DNA of 64,000 bases from Zygnema circumcarinatum. Its lineage: Eukaryota > Streptophyta > Zygnematophyceae > Zygnematales > Zygnemataceae. Within the stretch, counting starts at the first letter, position 1. Every line of letters starts with the position of its first letter. The stretch spans positions 1,036,220 through 1,100,219 of the forward strand of contig CM074804.1 of the NCBI GenBank assembly GCA_037447605.1. Reading direction: 5' to 3'. The translations under genes were made by a program, and so were the position numbers. Positions 20,689 to 33,400 of this stretch are shown here, piece by piece. Under the pieces are notes generated by a model. It saw only the letters and a program-made list of their open reading frames with translations. It was not told where the DNA came from and searched no databases.

Positions 20689-21507
20689 CAAAGCTGCAGC
20701 TGCACCACCCACCTCCAGAGCCGCTCCTTCAAATTGGCCCCTTTCCCAGCTGCTCTCTCTTTCTCTCTCCCTCCCCTTCCCTCTCTCTCTCTCTATAAAT
20801 CCGCCCCTGCATGTGACGAATTCACTGTGGCCGTTCCAGCTTTCTGGGACCATTCAACCACGTGGAAAAACTTTCATATTTTTATTCGTACATAAATTAA
20901 CGACTCGGCGAATCGTAGGATGTTTTCACATTTGTAAAGAGAATCGGGCAGACGAAAGCGGTCAAGGGAAAGAAAATAAATATTTTCAACATTTCTTCCA
21001 CGTCCTCGTGCATGACAAGACTGGAAGGCGCCAAAATTCTGGGATGCCAATGGCCCGGTAATTTCGCCACGTGGCGTGATCTCATTGGCTTGCTTGCGTA
21101 GCAAGGAACAGTTCGAGCGAACGTTGCCCCTAACGGCTCCATGTAGGTCTGTTGTGTTACAGCAAACTGGTCGCGGGTTCGACCCTGGCCCACGGCAAAA
21201 AAAACACGAATGGCAGACACGCTTTGAATTCTTATAAAATTCCTGAACTGCGATTTTCCTGACTTGGTTACCCATAATATTTACTAAATTAGTTCTTAGT
21301 TAACTATTGCTGGGGCATCAATATAAATTCGCCACGTGTACATATCCACATGGCGAGTCCCCATTGGCCGATGCTCGACCTTTTTAAAGTGGTCGCAATG
21401 GAGAAAGGCGCTGTAGCATTTGCAGCCCTCCCCTCATCTGCAAGGCACAGAGTCACAGACAGCAGCTTGTAAGGAGCCTGGAAACCCTAATTCAGGGTTC
21501 AGGGTGA
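20689..21507. other. Divergent region between GTPase (-) and LPA2-like (+) genes
   Basis: Contains a CT tract plus TATAAA (about 20781-20799), several CACGTGG and CCACGTGT cores, and a tRNA-like B-box with a following A-run (21170-21205). No gene seen. Confidence 0.5.
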
Positions 21508-22857
21508 ATGATCATGTCTCAGGCAGCCATGGCGTCTTCCAGCTGCCGCATAAAGCTACTCATTGGCTCAACAGGGGATGTCGCTAATGTAAGCTGTTTG
21601 AAGGATCGTCAGGGGAGCCCAGTCCAGGGGTATCAGCTGAAAGCGCAAGAGGAGAGGAGAATCTCGGGAATTTTATTGAAGAGTATGCGGGATAACAGAA
21701 GGAGATGTGGGAGAAAATTTGTAGTTTCAGCAAATTATGAAGATAGTGGTGGAAATGATGCCGGGGATGGAAGTGGTGGCGCAGTGAAGGTCTCTTCCAA
21801 ACCAAAAGCGAAGAGGAGTAGAGGCTTTGGAGATAGAGTAGCAGAAGGACCTGCACAGAAAAGCAAGGACGGAATTTCCGCTGCAAACGCGCCGAGTATT
21901 GATGCCAGTGACAGCAGGGGAAGCAGGGAAAGTGCAGGCAACAGAGAACCTGGAATTAGACGAAGACCAGCCCCAGAGCAACCCTTGTTAGTAGCAGAAC
22001 CAACAGAAGAAGAGAAACAGATTGATAATGGGGCTGTTATCCTCTTGGGAATATTGTTTGCACTCATTTTTGCCGAGGGAACGTTCTTGGCTGTGTCAGG
22101 CAAGTTCTCTTTTTTCTTTGTTCCATTTATCGGCTACTTTCTTATCATTCCCCCTCTCTTTTCGTTTTTTGGCAGCATGGCAAGTCGTATGTTATCCTCT
22201 CGAATTAACTGGGTTGAAGTCATGTATATGGGACGTCTGGCTTTCTACTTTGATGGCAATCCCCAGCATTGACCACATTATCTTACCTAACCTCTTTAAG
22301 GAATTTGTGGTCTCAGTCGATAGTAAATTCTGTGCGAGTGTGTAGACTCTGACCTCAAACGTTCATTTTTATCCAGTCTCAATGGTCTTTCCTGTTTTGA
22401 TTCTCAGGGTTTTTTTTGTTAATCCGTCTGCCCTTCTCTCAATCTATGAACTTTCTGCTTCCTTAGGAACGTAAACTCATATTGGCATTGGAGGGAAGTT
22501 GTTTCCATCAATACCTTTTCTTGCAGAGTGCCGGACAAATGATTTCTATCCTCTATCCAGGCGATATGCATGACTGAAGCAGACGTTCTGGATGTCCCTT
22601 GTCGGGGTCGCAGCTTATTTAGCGCTTGTGCCTAGCACAGGCTGAAACCAACCTAATTCTGTGATTGAAAGAATCAGTTTTCTGCAGCTTTCACAGCCTG
22701 TCTCGTACTCCGCTCTGCAGGCTTCCTTCCAGAGTCATTGGATAACCTTGCTGTGGAGGTCGTCTATCCATATTTCTCTCCAACAGTCGGCCTCTTCCTG
22801 CTCGTTGCGGCTTCCTACGGGCTGTACAAATACCTTGGCGGGCCAAATAAGAATTGA
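21508..22857 (+). CDS. LPA2-like chloroplast thylakoid membrane protein
   Basis: Two exons, 21508-22099 and 22721-22857, spliced through a GC-AG intron (TCAG|gcaagt...ctgcag|GC), give 242 residues. The N-terminal ~60 residues are Ser/Arg rich and fit a chloroplast transit peptide. A basic, low-complexity middle follows. Two hydrophobic segments come at the end: GAVILLGILFALIFAEGTFL and TVGLFLLVAASYGLYKYL, linked by SGFLPESLDNLAVEVVYPYF. This pattern matches Low PSII Accumulation 2 and relatives, which aid assembly of CP43 into photosystem II in the thylakoid membrane. The match rests on the tail, from memory; the middle is not conserved enough to separate LPA2 from its paralogues. ATG 21508 is used, but ATGs at 21514 and 21529 are possible. 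Confidence 0.75.
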
Positions 22858-23050
22858 GGCAAAGAAGACGGGGCTTAGGAAGGAAAATACAGGGCACCCA
22901 CGTAAATGCTGAGACTTCTAACCTTTAGGGTGTGCTGATTCTCCTTTCTTTACGTCATTACGAGAAGATTGTATGTGGCAGACTATGTTCCTCAGTGTTC
23001 CAGTATTTGTCAATAGCAGACAATGCAAAGAAGATGCTTGTTCCATGTCT
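22858..23050. other. 3' flank of LPA2-like gene
   Basis: Continues into the duplicated block; nothing specific seen. Confidence 0.4.
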
Positions 23051-25106
23051 CACCCGTTCCATGCAACAGATACAGGAGTGCCTCGCTTTTGTTCTTGTTT
23101 ATTGGCCGTGCTTCTCTCCATAGATTATCTTTTCCAACGCTAGAAAAGTAGGACTCACTAGATAGATCGACGGTTTTGTAGGAGCAGTTTTTTTTGTTAT
23201 GTGGAACCGTAACCGTTTAATCGCTGTTCTGCTTTGATATGTAACGGGAGAGGGCCTTGTGTGGTATTGATTTAAAAAGCCAGTCTCAGAAATTGCTAGA
23301 TTGCCATGTTTTCCAGCTTAGACATCGTCGAGTGATATCTGAACTCTTGTACACCTTCATGCTAAGGCAATGTTCTCTTAATTCCAGTTTTTTTTTTCGT
23401 GTGTTGGTTTGCTATTACCAGGATGACAATTGCTTCTTTGCGATGGACAGTTATCATGTTGTGAATCTGTTCCTCCTTCAAGCGTCATATCCACCGCCAC
23501 ACGCAATGTACCAAAAACTGCAGGAGTCCTGAACAGCAGCACTTGAAGTTTGGAAAGAAATAAAGTTTGAATTTGATACCATTGACACATTGTAAGTTAA
23601 CTTCAAATTCACTGACAAATTCCTTCCTGGTCACACAGTACAAGTTGACTCCCCAGCTTCACACACGGCCCCACAGATTCGATCAGCTCATAAAAAAAAA
23701 AAAAAAAACTGGGATGGCGGGATTCTAAGGGCTTGTCATCAAGGAATTCTGTACCATACAACGGCAACACCCCATTGCAGAAATGGGTGATGGAAAAAGC
23801 GCCTCGATTTGAAAAACCCGCAAAGCCGTATCACAATGAAAGTGCGAGGGCTAAGTCCTGAGCTCTAAGACCTTGAAGAGGATTTCCTCTTTGATTGTAT
23901 ACGTTGAAAGGCCCAAGCCTCAATGTACACGAGTGCATGTCTCATAGGAGAGACTATCAAAGTTAGCTAGTAGACCATTAGGTACTGAACATATGGACGG
24001 TTATATATGCGATTAACCCCTAAGATCACATGAATCACCCTCCCTCCCTCCCTCCCTCCCTCTCTCACTCACTCTCCCTCTCCCCCCCCCCTATCCCACC
24101 GACGCCCCCCTCCAACAACTAGTGTCCCGCAAACGATAACAAAGAATATGCCATTCGGCCACAATTTTCTTTTTGTGTTCTCTCACTCACTCTCTCCCCC
24201 CTTCCGTCTGCTACAGATACATCAGAATAAGCCACGCTTTCCCATTACATCACCGGTCCAAAATCTCCTGCGGACTACACTCTGTCTAATGGACTGCAGC
24301 GAGGTATCACATCCACGCGAGCAGTCCCTTTCCCTCCCTGAGAGCAGGCGAATGCAAACATTCCAATAGCCCCTCCCTTAAGAGGCACCACCATTTGGTT
24401 ACCACTGAAGTGGCCTCTCTGAGTAGCAGGCTCATCTGTCTGGTAACCGAAGCTCACACGAGGAGAGCTCTTGTTAGGCCCACCACCTCGTAAGTCTCCG
24501 TCACTGCTACTTCGAACCAGCACTTTACCCCTTACGGCTTCTATTCTTGGATGCTCATACGGTGCCCTCATAGCAGAAAATGATATTGGTTGGTCTCGTC
24601 CCAAGCTACCAATGCGAGGAACTCCACTCAACAGTCCCTCCCTGCTTGAAAGGTTCATGCTGTGGGAGCACTCTCCCTTGAGGGCCTCTACTTCGCAAGC
24701 GCGGTTTTCAGTATCTAACGCAACGTATTGGAGACTCGGTTCTGAATTTTCCCCAATCGTAAAGGTGGGGCTTGAACTGTGTTCACTGGTCTCGTCAGTA
24801 TCGCTTGCTGTCAAACTTAGACTCCTGCCCCAAAGAGGCTCTAAAAAAAATTCGTCAAAGTTTGTTTCCTCTATATGACCTGCCAAAGGCGTAGGACTAA
24901 TACAGCTTTCTACTCCACTAGCAGTGATATGGCTACCTCCTCCCCCACCCTCCCCTTCTGCTAAGTTCCAAAACCAGTCTGTATCCCGCTGCTGCTCCTT
25001 TTCTCCCAACATTTCGTGAGGCTCAGCCTGACTCTCCTGCTGAGTCTGATGAGAAAGCGTCAACTCATAAAGCATTTTCCAAGTACGGACCTCAAATACT
25101 GTGACT
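23051..25106. repeat. Duplicated 2,056-bp segment, copy 1 (probable assembly artefact)
   Basis: Appears identical to 25117-27172 in every stretch compared, including a 17-A homopolymer, a CCCT simple repeat and a C-run. It ends exactly at the N gap. It contains a truncated copy of the last ~270 codons of the F-box/WD40 gene on the minus strand (24275-25106), cut by the gap. The right copy continues into the intact gene, so this copy is probably the unmerged overlap of two contigs. Confidence 0.93.
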
Positions 25107-25116
25107 NNNNNNNNNN
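25107..25116. other. Assembly gap (10 N)
   Basis: Ten Ns of arbitrary size between two copies of the same sequence. Confidence 0.99.
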
Positions 25117-27172
25117 CACCCGTTCCATGCAACAGATACAGGAGTGCCTCGCTTTTGTTCTTGTTTATTGGCCGTGCTTCTCTCCATAGATTATCTTTTC
25201 CAACGCTAGAAAAGTAGGACTCACTAGATAGATCGACGGTTTTGTAGGAGCAGTTTTTTTTGTTATGTGGAACCGTAACCGTTTAATCGCTGTTCTGCTT
25301 TGATATGTAACGGGAGAGGGCCTTGTGTGGTATTGATTTAAAAAGCCAGTCTCAGAAATTGCTAGATTGCCATGTTTTCCAGCTTAGACATCGTCGAGTG
25401 ATATCTGAACTCTTGTACACCTTCATGCTAAGGCAATGTTCTCTTAATTCCAGTTTTTTTTTTCGTGTGTTGGTTTGCTATTACCAGGATGACAATTGCT
25501 TCTTTGCGATGGACAGTTATCATGTTGTGAATCTGTTCCTCCTTCAAGCGTCATATCCACCGCCACACGCAATGTACCAAAAACTGCAGGAGTCCTGAAC
25601 AGCAGCACTTGAAGTTTGGAAAGAAATAAAGTTTGAATTTGATACCATTGACACATTGTAAGTTAACTTCAAATTCACTGACAAATTCCTTCCTGGTCAC
25701 ACAGTACAAGTTGACTCCCCAGCTTCACACACGGCCCCACAGATTCGATCAGCTCATAAAAAAAAAAAAAAAAACTGGGATGGCGGGATTCTAAGGGCTT
25801 GTCATCAAGGAATTCTGTACCATACAACGGCAACACCCCATTGCAGAAATGGGTGATGGAAAAAGCGCCTCGATTTGAAAAACCCGCAAAGCCGTATCAC
25901 AATGAAAGTGCGAGGGCTAAGTCCTGAGCTCTAAGACCTTGAAGAGGATTTCCTCTTTGATTGTATACGTTGAAAGGCCCAAGCCTCAATGTACACGAGT
26001 GCATGTCTCATAGGAGAGACTATCAAAGTTAGCTAGTAGACCATTAGGTACTGAACATATGGACGGTTATATATGCGATTAACCCCTAAGATCACATGAA
26101 TCACCCTCCCTCCCTCCCTCCCTCCCTCTCTCACTCACTCTCCCTCTCCCCCCCCCCTATCCCACCGACGCCCCCCTCCAACAACTAGTGTCCCGCAAAC
26201 GATAACAAAGAATATGCCATTCGGCCACAATTTTCTTTTTGTGTTCTCTCACTCACTCTCTCCCCCCTTCCGTCTGCTACAGATACATCAGAATAAGCCA
26301 CGCTTTCCCATTACATCACCGGTCCAAAATCTCCTGCGGACTACACTCTGTCTAATGGACTGCAGCGAGGTATCACATCCACGCGAGCAGTCCCTTTCCC
26401 TCCCTGAGAGCAGGCGAATGCAAACATTCCAATAGCCCCTCCCTTAAGAGGCACCACCATTTGGTTACCACTGAAGTGGCCTCTCTGAGTAGCAGGCTCA
26501 TCTGTCTGGTAACCGAAGCTCACACGAGGAGAGCTCTTGTTAGGCCCACCACCTCGTAAGTCTCCGTCACTGCTACTTCGAACCAGCACTTTACCCCTTA
26601 CGGCTTCTATTCTTGGATGCTCATACGGTGCCCTCATAGCAGAAAATGATATTGGTTGGTCTCGTCCCAAGCTACCAATGCGAGGAACTCCACTCAACAG
26701 TCCCTCCCTGCTTGAAAGGTTCATGCTGTGGGAGCACTCTCCCTTGAGGGCCTCTACTTCGCAAGCGCGGTTTTCAGTATCTAACGCAACGTATTGGAGA
26801 CTCGGTTCTGAATTTTCCCCAATCGTAAAGGTGGGGCTTGAACTGTGTTCACTGGTCTCGTCAGTATCGCTTGCTGTCAAACTTAGACTCCTGCCCCAAA
26901 GAGGCTCTAAAAAAAATTCGTCAAAGTTTGTTTCCTCTATATGACCTGCCAAAGGCGTAGGACTAATACAGCTTTCTACTCCACTAGCAGTGATATGGCT
27001 ACCTCCTCCCCCACCCTCCCCTTCTGCTAAGTTCCAAAACCAGTCTGTATCCCGCTGCTGCTCCTTTTCTCCCAACATTTCGTGAGGCTCAGCCTGACTC
27101 TCCTGCTGAGTCTGATGAGAAAGCGTCAACTCATAAAGCATTTTCCAAGTACGGACCTCAAATACTGTGACT
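25117..27172. repeat. Duplicated 2,056-bp segment, copy 2
   Basis: Counterpart of 23051-25106 at a constant offset of 2,066. It is continuous with the rest of the F-box/WD40 gene on its right. Confidence 0.93.
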
Positions 27173-29420
27173 GCCTTTCCTGAAGCCACGGCTACTTTAT
27201 ATCCGTCAGCAAAAACAGATTTAATGGGACCACTTGCAGAAGTATTTCCCGTTCCCAAATAGCCTGAACCTCTCCCTACACGATCCCTTGTCTGGCGAGC
27301 CCCTCCCCCTCCCCCTGGATATAACAAAGCCACGCGTTCTGAGGTAGCCAAGTCCCATACATAGACCGCATTGCTGTGACCATTCCCAGTATTTTGATGT
27401 AGAAAACCACCATATACAAGACGACCACAATCATCCCATAAGCCTTTATGATGCCCAACCTGGTTCGATGAATGAATGCAAAGGCAGGCTACAGGACAGC
27501 TGCAGCTTCCGACCAATGCAGCCCTCTTCTGGCCCGTTTCCCCATCAATCACCGTCACATGTCCTCCAGATGTTCCAGCAACAAACAAGTTTCTGTCCGG
27601 GCCCTTGCCATCTCCAGCGAGATTTTCCTCAACACAAGTGACTGCTAATTCTGGACCAAGCTGGCGAACCATCCACCAGTCGCCAACATACAAGGCAGTT
27701 GAAGATGCATTCAAATGATACTCTTCCCCAGCTTCAGATGTAGCTAAGCAGCTGCCTGCGGTGTCGATTTTGTTAGAGCTGTAATCCGAGAGTCGCTGCT
27801 TACTGCTCCTCCCAAGTGCCAAATGACCATCACTAAGACCGGCAGCCACAATGGAGCCATCCCAAGAGAGGGCCAAGGACTGCACTGCAGCTCGATGCTG
27901 AAGGCCCCCTAAAACAGTCCTTGCTTTACCAGAAGCAACATCATGAATCCGAACCACCCCATCAAATCCTCCGTAGCCAACTGTCTGGCAGTCGCCAGAA
28001 ACAGCACTGCAGGAATAAAGACCAAGAAGATCTTCATAAGCTGCCTCTCCTCGATCCTGCATTTGACATCATTCGGAATGAGAAAGATTATGCATCACCA
28101 AGAACATGCCTCATGATAATGCAGATAGTATTTTGCTATGTGATTTTGGTCAATACAGTGCGAGATGTCTACAGGTAGTCCCAAGAATCACGTATTCTCA
28201 GAGCTATGGTTACGTTTGAGTGGAGAACCATTCGCATTCTGTCTCTAATTACCAATTACGATAACCAATGCACCAATTATGTCCTATTTTGCCTTCGAAT
28301 TAGGTCTCTTAATAAAAGCCAGTGAAAAAACAAATTTCAAAGAGCATAAAATTACTCCCAAGGGGCGAATCTAATTACTCCTAAGGGGTTGATCTCTCCA
28401 CCCATAAGAGCACAGGCAGAGAGGAGGTGAGTACGAGAGGAGTGGAGAGAGCAGAGAGGTGAGACAAGCACACCGACCATCCCGCGATAATGAAAAGGCA
28501 GGCCACTCGAAAGCCAACCTGTACACCGCGCAAGCCGAGATCCGTACACCTCTTTCCTGTGCATAAATCAAAAACATGGCATGCTCCGCGACCCCCAGAT
28601 GCAAACACGAGGCACTGTCCACCTGGCGCGATTTTGACAGAAGAAGCCTTGTCGCTGCCCTTAACTGCAAGGCGAAAAGCTTTTGTATGGCCCTTCCTCC
28701 ATGCCTCGCTCACTTCATACGTTTCCTTACAGCTGGCGGTAAACCCAACTGCATTCCCTGTCTTTCCTGCAGTTGACAGTCCATATGCTCCAGTTTGAAT
28801 TTCCATAGCTCTCGGCTGGCTATTAATGTCTCTTCTAAAGTGTTGAGGCTTTGAACAGCCATCAAATTGACCCTCTGAAAAGCGACTTTTTATCGGCAGT
28901 TGAAACCGAAACGTTCCTTCAGGGAGCTGAGTTTCTCTCCGCAGAACCGCAGGAAGCGATAAGCTTTCGTAGGGTGCAAGCATCGGGTGCTCATTGGATT
29001 CCAAAAGCTCCCGCCAAAGAGATGGATCGCTGGTTGTAGACCGCCATTCCCTGCATCCAAGGGACTCCGCGTATGGGGACGGTGAGAAAAGCTGAAGGGA
29101 TGATTCGGTTTTCAATACAGGCGTGACAATCAACATATAACGACAAAATGAATGAATTTAGAAACTGTTATTGCAAAACTAGAAAATGTTGGTTCACCCT
29201 CCAAATTGAAGGTTGTAAGGGGAGAAAATAGCAAAATTAGCAGTCTAACATGAACCATGCATCGGCTCCCTGCAAGCAAGGACTCAAGGAGTGGGGCACA
29301 CCTGCAGACCATGGCTGCTGCGCACAAATCCTTTGGTCCAAGAAAGGAGAATACATGCTGCGCAGAGGTTGGATCAAGACTAAAGAAAGGAGCTCTACTG
29401 AGGTGGAAGGAGTCAGCCAT
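26341..29420 (-). CDS. F-box protein with WD40/YVTN-like repeats
   Basis: Three minus-strand exons, 29302-29420, 28519-29050 and 26341-28056, join in phase to 788 residues. The F-box is split by intron 1: SLDPTSAQHVFSFLGPKDLC...MVCR|EWRSTTSDPSLWRELL. WD40-like blades follow, with KASSVKIAPGGQCLVFASGG, GGFDGVVRIHDVASGK, VQSLALSWDGSIVAAGLSDG, GTSGGHVTVIDGETGQK and HSNAVYVWDLATSERVALL. This layout matches plant F-box/WD40 proteins such as Arabidopsis At3g52030 (from memory). It probably serves as a substrate adaptor of an SCF ubiquitin ligase. A long Ser/Gly-rich tail of about 200 residues follows the blades. The 3' part is repeated across the assembly gap. Substrate unknown. Confidence 0.88.
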
Positions 29421-30101
29421 TGCTGAGCTTGAAGCTCCTTCGAAGCTCCACTTACCGACCCTTCAAATTCAGCACCCCATTTCAGGACTCAAATCCCTGA
29501 GTGGTCGCAGCTCCAGGAGCGAGGGAGCGCTCCAAGAGGCCTCTCTCCCTCCCTCCCTCTCGCTTTCTCTCTGCAAGGGGCCATGGACCTGTTTCCGGAG
29601 TTCCCAAGAGGGGGATTTGCAGGAGGCAGGTAGAGCCGTTATATCCATGCGATATATCTCGATACGAAACGGCCACACTCGGCCGATACAGCATCAGTTT
29701 TCGTCACCAAAACTCAGATTACATCATTAGGTTTGTCGTACTCGCCCGAGATTGCAACTTTCTGACGCTTTCTGACGACACTGAAGCCTCACGGCCGTTA
29801 AAAATATTTCTTTATCTCAGAAATCGTGTTTGACGTGACGACCTCTGATTCGTGGAATCCAAGTTCCTTCGTTCCTGGAAGTTTCGGGCCAAGAAAATAT
29901 ATCCCGGTATATCAAATCTATAGATCCGTATGTATCAAACGCGTGTATGAAAGTTTCCACCACTTTGTGTATTAATACACTGTATAATACATGCGTATTA
30001 TACACCATTTTAAAAATACAGTGTATTTTATATGTATTTAACGTATTTTCTTTTGATTTCTCGCTAATTGAACAGAGATTGATTATTGGCCAACCAACAA
30101 C

Positions 30102-30140
30102 TCAACACGTGTGACGGGCCACACGTGTGACCCGTGTGGC
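30102..30140. promoter_or_regulatory. Direct pair of ACACGTGTGAC motifs
   Basis: AACACGTGTGACGG and CCACACGTGTGACCC lie about 18 bp apart, about 300 bp upstream of the U-box gene start codon. The same CACGTGTGAC word occurs upstream of the trihelix gene. G-box/ABRE-like by motif; no functional data. Confidence 0.4.
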
Positions 30141-30295
30141 CGTATAGTTCCGTACACAGTTTTCGTACAGAAATTCCGTACGACTCTATGTCTGGTTGTA
30201 TCATTATCGTATCGGTACTGTCGGTTTCCAATATTATCGATATCGGTATACGGTATAGCGCGGTTGAGGACGGAGCAACGCAACCCTAAGCGAGA

Positions 30296-30296
<1 letters not shown>

Positions 30297-30383
<87 letters not shown>
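30297..30383 (+). promoter_or_regulatory. Long (CT)n tract followed by TATATATA
   Basis: About 39 CT repeats end directly in TATATATA, 31 bp before the ATG at 30414. The position fits a core promoter or a 5' UTR microsatellite; the leader would be very short if TATATATA were the TATA box. Confidence 0.4.
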
Positions 30384-30413
30384 CCTTGCGAGGGACTGTT
30401 AGGCGGCATATAC

Positions 30414-33400
30414 ATGGCAGGAAGCAGCTCTGCGGGGGCGCTTGTTAACTCTATGCTGAAATCTCTTGATGAGAGCAGGAAGTTTGCAGCAAAGGTGAAG
30501 GTAGACAAGACGACGTTCCTTTCGGTTGTGTTTTATTTTGAGGAGCTTCGGGTGGTATTAGTCGATTTAGCTTCAAAGAATGATGTTTTCAAGACGCCTT
30601 CGTCGGCAGAGTTACTGCGATTGGAATCTTCAATCGTAAAGGTTCTTGACTTGATGACGCAGTGTGCTCAGCGAGGCAGAATTTATTTGCTGTTGAATAC
30701 CGTGAAAGTGGTGGCGGAGGTGCAAGAGGCCATTCAAGAAGTCGGACATTGCCTGAATTTAGTCCCTGTTTTGCGCCTCTTTTCATCAGTCTCCTCAGAC
30801 CTTCACAACCGGCTTGCTGATCTTCGTGTCAGAATGAGAGCGGCTGTATTGGAGCCAGAGCCTGGAAACGTCGAGATAGCGCAGGCGATAGAGGAGGGCC
30901 TAGCCCAGCATATAGATGATGGCAGACACGCTACAAATCTGCTCATGAGGATTTTGGAGCAGCTGGAGCTGCCTGTTTCTGGAGCCGAAATTCTTCAGGA
31001 TGAAGTGCAGAAGGATTTGGCTGCTGCTGAGGCTCAAAGGCGGGACACTGATGCGCAGCAGCTTTGGGAACTCAAGCGCTTCTTGAGTAGGGCTAACCTC
31101 CTTGCAGATGTACGTCGGATGAATTTAGAATCTCCTGCAGGCCTTAGGGTGCAGAAACGGCTGTCTGCACAGGCGCCTGATTATTACAAGTGCAGTCTCA
31201 CAGGGCATGTTATGAAAGATCCTGTCACCTTGGTTGAAGTTGGCAGAAATTATGAGCGTAGTGCTCTTGAAGCGTGGTTTGCAAAGGGCAACAAAACATC
31301 TCCGGACACTGGGCAGCCTCTGAGCAGCCTTGAGGTTGTGCCAAATGTGGTTTTGAGGAACACCATTGATGAGGATTTTGATTGCCTTAATCAAAAGACT
31401 CTTGCCGTGTCCGTTGCATCCCTCGACTTGAGTTCCCCAGACGAACTCAATGATGCTCTGGAAGCCCTCAATCTTCTCACTGTCGACAAGAAATATGCCC
31501 AGCATGTCATCAACATTGGAGGCATTCCCCCCTTGGCAAGGTTGCTGTCTTCTTTGCAACCCGGTGAGGCGAGGACCAACACCTTGGAAGTGTTGACGAA
31601 GCTTGCCAGTTTGGATGAAGAGTCCCAGGTGAGTTTCACATATGCGGTCGAGCATGGCTTACGGGACAGCAAGTGTCTGAAAACTTCAGAATAATACCAT
31701 TGTGGAGCCATGATGGACTATGTGACGTTGGCTTATTTATGCCGATTAGGCATACCCCCCTGTTTTTTACTACTGCATGTTCTTAGCCAGCAGGAATTTT
31801 GGGCCAGTCTTCCATTAGGAAAGGCAGCACACCGAATGATCTTCCAGGTGTAAAATGGCTTAAGCATCTAGTGTTGGCTTCAATCACTAGTTTTCGTTTG
31901 GGTGAAGGAGGCTTTACTTCTGTGTGCGTATGCTTATAGGCAATCATAGTTGCTATCTGATTCACTTTGATGAAAATTGTTCCTGCAGGTGGCGATTGTA
32001 GAAGTTGGAGCCCTTCAACCTCTTTTGAAGACATGTAATGATGAGGGTCCAGAGTCTGTGCCAGCCGTTCGACTTCTTTTGGAACTCTCGGACAGTAGTG
32101 CGGCAAGATTAGCCATTACGGAATTAAATGGTGTGATGACTTTAATCAAATTGTTGAACGCTCATCCTCAGGGTGAGGTTGGAGAGTTGACAGAGCGAGT
32201 ACTCGAAAAGTTTTGGATGGCCGATCCGTGTGTAGCTATCCAGATGGCATCAGCGGGCATGTTCGCACCATTGGCAGCTCAGCTTGGCCCTGGTAAGTCT
32301 CAGAGAAACGTAAAGATGGTTTATCGTGCGGCTTTTTGTTCGCTTCCTTCTACACTAGTGAAGGAGAATGAGTGTGACGTTGGGGTGAGTTGAGCTGCAG
32401 GTGCTGTAATTCCATTCGTGCATTTTCTACTTTTTTCTGCGTGCAAATGCTTGTTTGACATCAGCGTACGTCGTGTTTAGAGTCCTCTCACACTGTAATT
32501 TTTACACCCTGTAGGCAGTCCTTTTTTCTTGCTTGCCCTTTCATCTTTAACAATCATTTGTCTCCTGGTTTATGCAGAAAATGACATTGACACTCGCCTT
32601 CTCATGGCTGATGCTGTCATGACATGGGGAGTGAGCATGACAAGTCGGGTCAAATTGGTGGAGGCTGGAGTTCTGCCCCATCTCCTCGATCTTCTCAACA
32701 ATGGACCTTCTGAAGGGACGGTTGCGGCTGTCAGAGCTTTGGAACACTTATCCCATACAGAAGCAAACCGGGTTGCCCTCGCAAAATGTGGGGTTATCGC
32801 AAGCCTTGCAAGGGCCCGTTCGAGGGGGAGTCCGGAAGTGAAGGAAGCAGCAGCAGCAACCCTAGCAAACCTTGCCCTGGATGATCAGGATTTGGATGCC
32901 TTAGACGAAGATGGAGCTACTGTCCGACTTATTGCTATGCTACGGAGCAGCCCACACAGCAATAGAGAGTATGCAGTACGGACATTGGAGCCTATGGTTC
33001 GCGATAGCAGGACCATGCGTTCACATGTATTGCAAGATAATCAAGCAGTTCCCGCAGTGTTTCAGTTGTTGCAAGATACAGGATGGCACTTTGCAGGGGC
33101 CTCTGTTCGTTCAGCCGCTATTCTTCTCCTTAGTCACCTTTGCCAGGACTCTGCAGGGCAGAGCTCCATGGTCGCCTCCCCGCAGGTGTTGAAGATTCTC
33201 ACCACTTCGTTGGAGAGACCAACCTCCCAAGAGGAGCGGCAAGCAATCATCATCATTCTTTCTTGTATGGCTATGAGGGAAGACATGCGGATACTTGTAG
33301 CTAAGGAGGAGATTGTGATTCCCGTGCTGGGGAAGTATTTGCTGAACGGGAATGCGAAAATGAAGGAGGCGGCTTTTATGGCTTTAGCAAAGCTAGCAGA

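Larger units (their letters stand above)
29421..30413. other. Divergent promoter region, F-box gene (-) / U-box gene (+)
   Basis: Carries a pair of CACGTGTGAC motifs (about 30105 and 30122), A/T-rich TACA repeats near 30000, and a long CT microsatellite ending in TATATATA shortly before the U-box gene start. Confidence 0.55.

Noticed and set aside
21120-21195. tRNA gene
   Set aside because: B-box is present, but acceptor, D and anticodon stems cannot be formed.
24275-25106. Minus-strand frame with XXXX near its start, looking like a second F-box/WD40-related gene
   Set aside because: It matches the C-terminal part of the intact gene at 26341-28056 and ends at the N gap. Treated as a false duplicate.
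30111-30413. N-terminal extension of the U-box protein through a poly-Ser-Leu stretch
   Set aside because: The extension is only the CT microsatellite read in frame; a clean start MAGSSSAGALV follows.
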